A stretch of 64,000 nucleotides of DNA. Origin: Euonymus europaeus (lineage: Eukaryota > Streptophyta > Magnoliopsida > Celastrales > Celastraceae). This document shows positions 61,138 through 64,000 of the stretch, piece after piece. The notes beneath the pieces were generated by a model, which saw nothing but the letters and a program-made list of their open reading frames with translations, did no database searches and was not told where the DNA came from. Position 1 is the first letter of the stretch; every line of letters begins with the position of its first letter. The translations under genes and the position numbers were made by a program. The stretch covers positions 19,251,996-19,315,995 of the forward strand of contig OY756968.1 of NCBI GenBank assembly GCA_963580455.1. The letters are read 5' to 3'.

Positions 61138-61416
61138 TCACAGCCCCGACAAGGACACCACTAGAAAATCAGCCTGAAACTGCAATTGTTGGAGCTCGAA
61201 ATCCACGCCACACACTTGCCCTTGTGTCATAAGCACATCACCATTAGCAAAAGTCACCGGAATTGCTGACCGCTGGGTACAAACTAACTGAGTTCGTTGT
61301 AAAATGATGGGATCCAGAACATTGTGAGTAGACCCGGAGTCAATCAAGACCACAAACTCACATTTTCCAATCTTCCCCACGACGCACATGGTTTTAGGCG
61401 CAAGAGAGCCAGCCAA
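61138..61416 (-). pseudogene. Chromovirus aspartic protease
   Basis: FVVLIDSGSTHNVLDP contains the intact DSG active-site triplet. CGVDFELQQLQFQADFLVV follows, the usual retropepsin fold sequence in this lineage. The frame is open but separated from RT by stops. Confidence 0.8.
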
Positions 61417-62573
61417 GGCATGAAGGAAATAAGGGGTTGATTATCATCACTATTCTCTACAGTAATCGAATCACCATGGGCATGATCAGCACTAGGGAAG
61501 GCCTCCTCCACAACAGACTCCTCCTCTTGTGCCTCAATAAGAAATAATTTGGGATTAGGACATTGGTGGGATGGGGACCACTTAGCGTCACAGCTGTAAC
61601 AAAGACCTTTTCGCCGCTTATTGTGCATCTGTTGATCAATAATGCATTGCACAGAAGAAGTTTTGAGAGGAGAGCGAGCCAACTTAGGTAAAGGGGTTTG
61701 ACTTAGAGGCGTGGGAACTAGAGAAATGGCATTCATACCGAAACCGAGATAAGGTAGAGACAATGGTGTCGGCGCCGCAGCTAAGGTAAAGGGGTTTGAC
61801 TTAGAGGCGTGGGAACTAGAGAAATGGGATTCATACCGAAACTGGGATAAGGTAGAGACAATGGTGCCGGCGCCGGCGCCGCAGCTATGGTAGATTATGG
61901 TTGAGATCCAGAGGAGGAAACACTGGATTCGACAAGATGATGAGGTAAGCTGCCCAATTGGGGGTTCTGAAATTGCCGATGAGTAGCAACTGAGGCATCC
62001 TCTTAAGGTGAGCCAAGGCTTGAGTGGCCAACAACATTTGGGGCATGAACATTTTGACAGGAAGTCGAATCTCCTTCTTAAGTCCACCCAGAAAACAGCT
62101 GAGCTTATGGGTCGCTGTCCACTCAGAAATGCGAAACATTAAATCCTTAAATTGAATGATATACTCATCCACTGTACTAGTCTGCCGGAGCCTCATAAGA
62201 TCTTCCAAGGGATCCTTGAAGATGCTTGGTCTGAATCGTGTGCGTAAGGTAGTGAGAAATTCCTAACACGAAGGAACAGGGGTGGAATCCTGGAATTCGC
62301 GAGCCCAAGTAGCGGCTTTTCCTTCCATATGGTACGAAATAATAAGCACCTTCTGAGTGCCAAGAGTCTGATAATACAAGAAGTATTGATTCGCACGTTG
62401 AATCCAGACTGTTGGATCTCCCCCATAAAATTTTGAAAAATCAAAGCGAGGGTTGCAGTTCTGCTAGGCCAAAGGTTCACCTTGAACTCCCTTTGCTCAA
62501 GAATCGGAGGCGGAGGAGGAGGAGGATCGGGCGCTGTTGGAGGAAAACAGTCGGTGAGAGCTTGGAGTTCCAA
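61417..62573 (-). pseudogene. Chromovirus gag remnant
   Basis: Gag fragments: TVDEYIIQFKDLMFRISEW and FLGGLKKEIRLPVKMF (62170-62030), then a CCHC-like knuckle CYSCDAKWSPSHQC (61610-61570) with the long spacing typical of some plant chromoviruses. A segment of about 50 bp (CTAAGGTAAAGGGG...GGAACTAGAGAAATGG) is duplicated at 61684-61730 and 61780-61826. Confidence 0.75.
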
Positions 62574-62679
62574 CTATTGGGCATCTAAACGGGCTGAAAT
62601 AGTCAAGAGAACTTCCAGCAACTGAGAATGAGAGTCTGGGTCGGCAGTAGAATGCGTATTAACCATTGGAACATCGTTC

Positions 62680-62972
62680 CTCCGATACCAATTTGTTATA
62701 CAACTGATCTAATAAGAGAGTAAATGCGGGACAAACACCAACCTGAAGACAAGATATTTGTATATATAATACCCAGTCAACAAGTACAATGATAAGTTAC
62801 AAATTATCACAAAAGCAAGATAGAAACCAAAGCTGGGCCTGTTCGTGAAGGCAAGTCTCCAAAGATACATCCAAAATACCAAATCCAAGATGATAACCCT
62901 AACAACCACAACACCCAGACTAAGAAAATAAGACATAAGAATAAAGAAAACGACGTTGAAAGACATATAACA
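62680..62972 (-). repeat. 5' LTR and primer site of the chromovirus
   Basis: The LTR is 62694-62972, TG...CA. Directly inside it on minus is AATTGGTATCGGAGG (62693-62679), a tRNA-Met type primer site. TAAAC follows at 62973. Confidence 0.85.
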
Positions 62973-62977
62973 TAAAC

Positions 62978-64000
62978 AACCACAAAAATTGGTTGCTAGA
63001 CAAACTGAATAAGTGAGGTCAAGATCTGAAGATAATTGAGAATGTCATCAATGTAACAGAGATTGAATTTTGGGGATAAATTATGGAAATTGTTATCAAC
63101 AATTCAACAAATTCTTTGTGGTTCGGAAAGATCGAGAACTTGCAGATGAAAGAAGATGGTGATCCCCCTGTCGATCTAGACTTTCACTCGTATGTGGTGT
63201 AAGAATGTTGATGAATTGATACCAGAGGTAGAAGAAACATATTTTTGTTTTTTCAATTGATTTTTTTAAAGGAATATTGACATGAAAATATTTTTTAATT
63301 TACCTTTGTTTAATTTAATTATGTGTCAATGTCAGCTTGTATCTCTGGTGACAATGTTTTGAGGGTATAAAATAGGGTTTTTTTGAAAAATAATCATTTT
63401 TAATCATCAAATGATAACTTTAATCTCACCTTTTTTAAAATTGCATAACTAACCCTTTTAACCTATGAAATGTCCTACTTGCCCTCAAGCACCATTTCCC
63501 CCCAAAATCAATTACCAAATAAAAAAAACTTAAAAAATAACAAAATTATGTCAAAACCTTCTTCACGCCTCATAGTGGCTCCTCATTTTTCATTTCCTTC
63601 TTCTGCAACTCACTCTCTCTCTCTCTCTCTAAGAAAGAGGAAGAATAAGAAGAAGAAGGAAGAGGAAAAAGATTGTGTGCTCTCCGTCTCTCTCTCTACC
63701 GTGCTATCTCACATTCTCTCTCTCTAGTGTGCTCTCTCACTTTTTGTCTCTCTCACCATATTGAGGTACTCTCTCTCTCTCTCTCTCTTAATTTTCTCTC
63801 ATATTCTTGTATTTGGTGTCCCTTCCATATGGATTGACACATGAAATAAAAGTTTTGAACTTTTAGTAGGAACTAGATTCTATTCTTAGATCCAAGTAAT
63901 GCAAACATAATTTTGCTTGATTATCCATTGAAATTAGTTTGTGGGTTTAGTTTTGTAAACATACATGGAGTTATTGAGAATTTTATTTTTTTTAGTTCCT
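62978..64000. other. Right-end spacer with CT microsatellites
   Basis: No gene is recognised. (CT)n runs lie at about 63612-63630, 63688-63697 and 63769-63788, in a pyrimidine-rich 63.6-63.8 kb patch that could be the leader of a gene beyond the window on the + strand. Confidence 0.45.

Larger units (their letters stand above)
59761..62972 (-). mobile_element. Internally deleted chromovirus-type gypsy element
   Basis: It is flanked by TAAAC on both sides (59756-59760 and 62973-62977), with TG...CA ends. The 5' LTR (minus orientation) is 62694-62972 (279 bp). The 3' LTR is represented only by 59761 to about 59952, where it is joined directly to the end of the RT/RNase H coding part. RNase H in part, integrase and the start of the 3' LTR are therefore missing while the outer ends are intact. 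Confidence 0.88.

Noticed and set aside
63470..63727. 85-codon frame with Ser/Leu and Lys-rich parts
   Set aside because: It is produced by (CT)n and (GAA)n simple repeats.

Overview
The window is AT-rich nuclear DNA from a flowering plant, most likely a eudicot. It has spliced genes with GT-AG introns, a tRNA-derived SINE, L1-type LINE, Ty1/copia and Ty3/gypsy LTR elements including an Ogre/Tat-like one, FAR1-type MULEs, a Helitron and a Harbinger-like MITE. No species can be named from the sequence alone. All comparisons to known families are from memory; no search was run.

Only three host genes look functional. At 1-1314 (+) lies the 3' part of a ZRF1/GlsA-type DnaJ-SANT co-chaperone. At 1866-2467 (-) is a two-exon gene for a small secreted LEA-like protein, with an ABRE and a G-box just upstream. 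At 28895-31165 (+) is a four-exon gene for a 476-residue membrane protein of the Arabidopsis At1g16860 family, perhaps preceded by untranslated exons near 23.3-23.8 kb.

Everything else is dominated by transposable elements in various states of decay. From left to right: a decayed copia element (2.73-6.73 kb) with an inverted copy of its LTR beside it (to 7.08 kb); a Helitron remnant (Rep N-terminal fragments at 10.6-11.3 kb and a CTAG-type 3' end at 13,522); an 8.8-kb MULE (14.41-23.19 kb) with ~75-bp terminal inverted repeats, carrying a FAR1-type transposase gene on + and a convergent Ulp1-like peptidase gene on -, both broken; SINEs and a hAT-like repeat in the presumed first intron and introns of the membrane-protein gene; a MITE (31.73-32.22 kb); an Ogre/Tat-like element on - (33.06-40.77 kb, continuing at 47.93 kb) split by a Tekay/Del-like gypsy element (40.77-47.93 kb); a LINE (48.97-51.85 kb, -); a second FAR1-type MULE transposase pseudogene (-) split by a gypsy solo LTR that itself holds another LTR-like unit; an FKBP exon fragment; and a 3.2-kb internally deleted chromovirus with intact target-site duplication.

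The most informative structures are those where nesting can be resolved to the base: AGTTG duplication around the 4.57-kb solo LTR that splits a transposase gene in mid-codon region, TAAAT duplication around the 2.49-kb unit nested in it, TGCTT around the Tekay-like element, and TAAAC around the 3.2-kb chromovirus. The Tekay-like locus also has an odd order (flank-LTR-partial internal-flank copy-LTR-flank), which suggests recombination between a full-length and a solo-LTR allele. The two-gene MULE with FAR1 and Ulp1-like genes and TTACATTGTTT-type motifs is the nearest thing to a distinctive system here.
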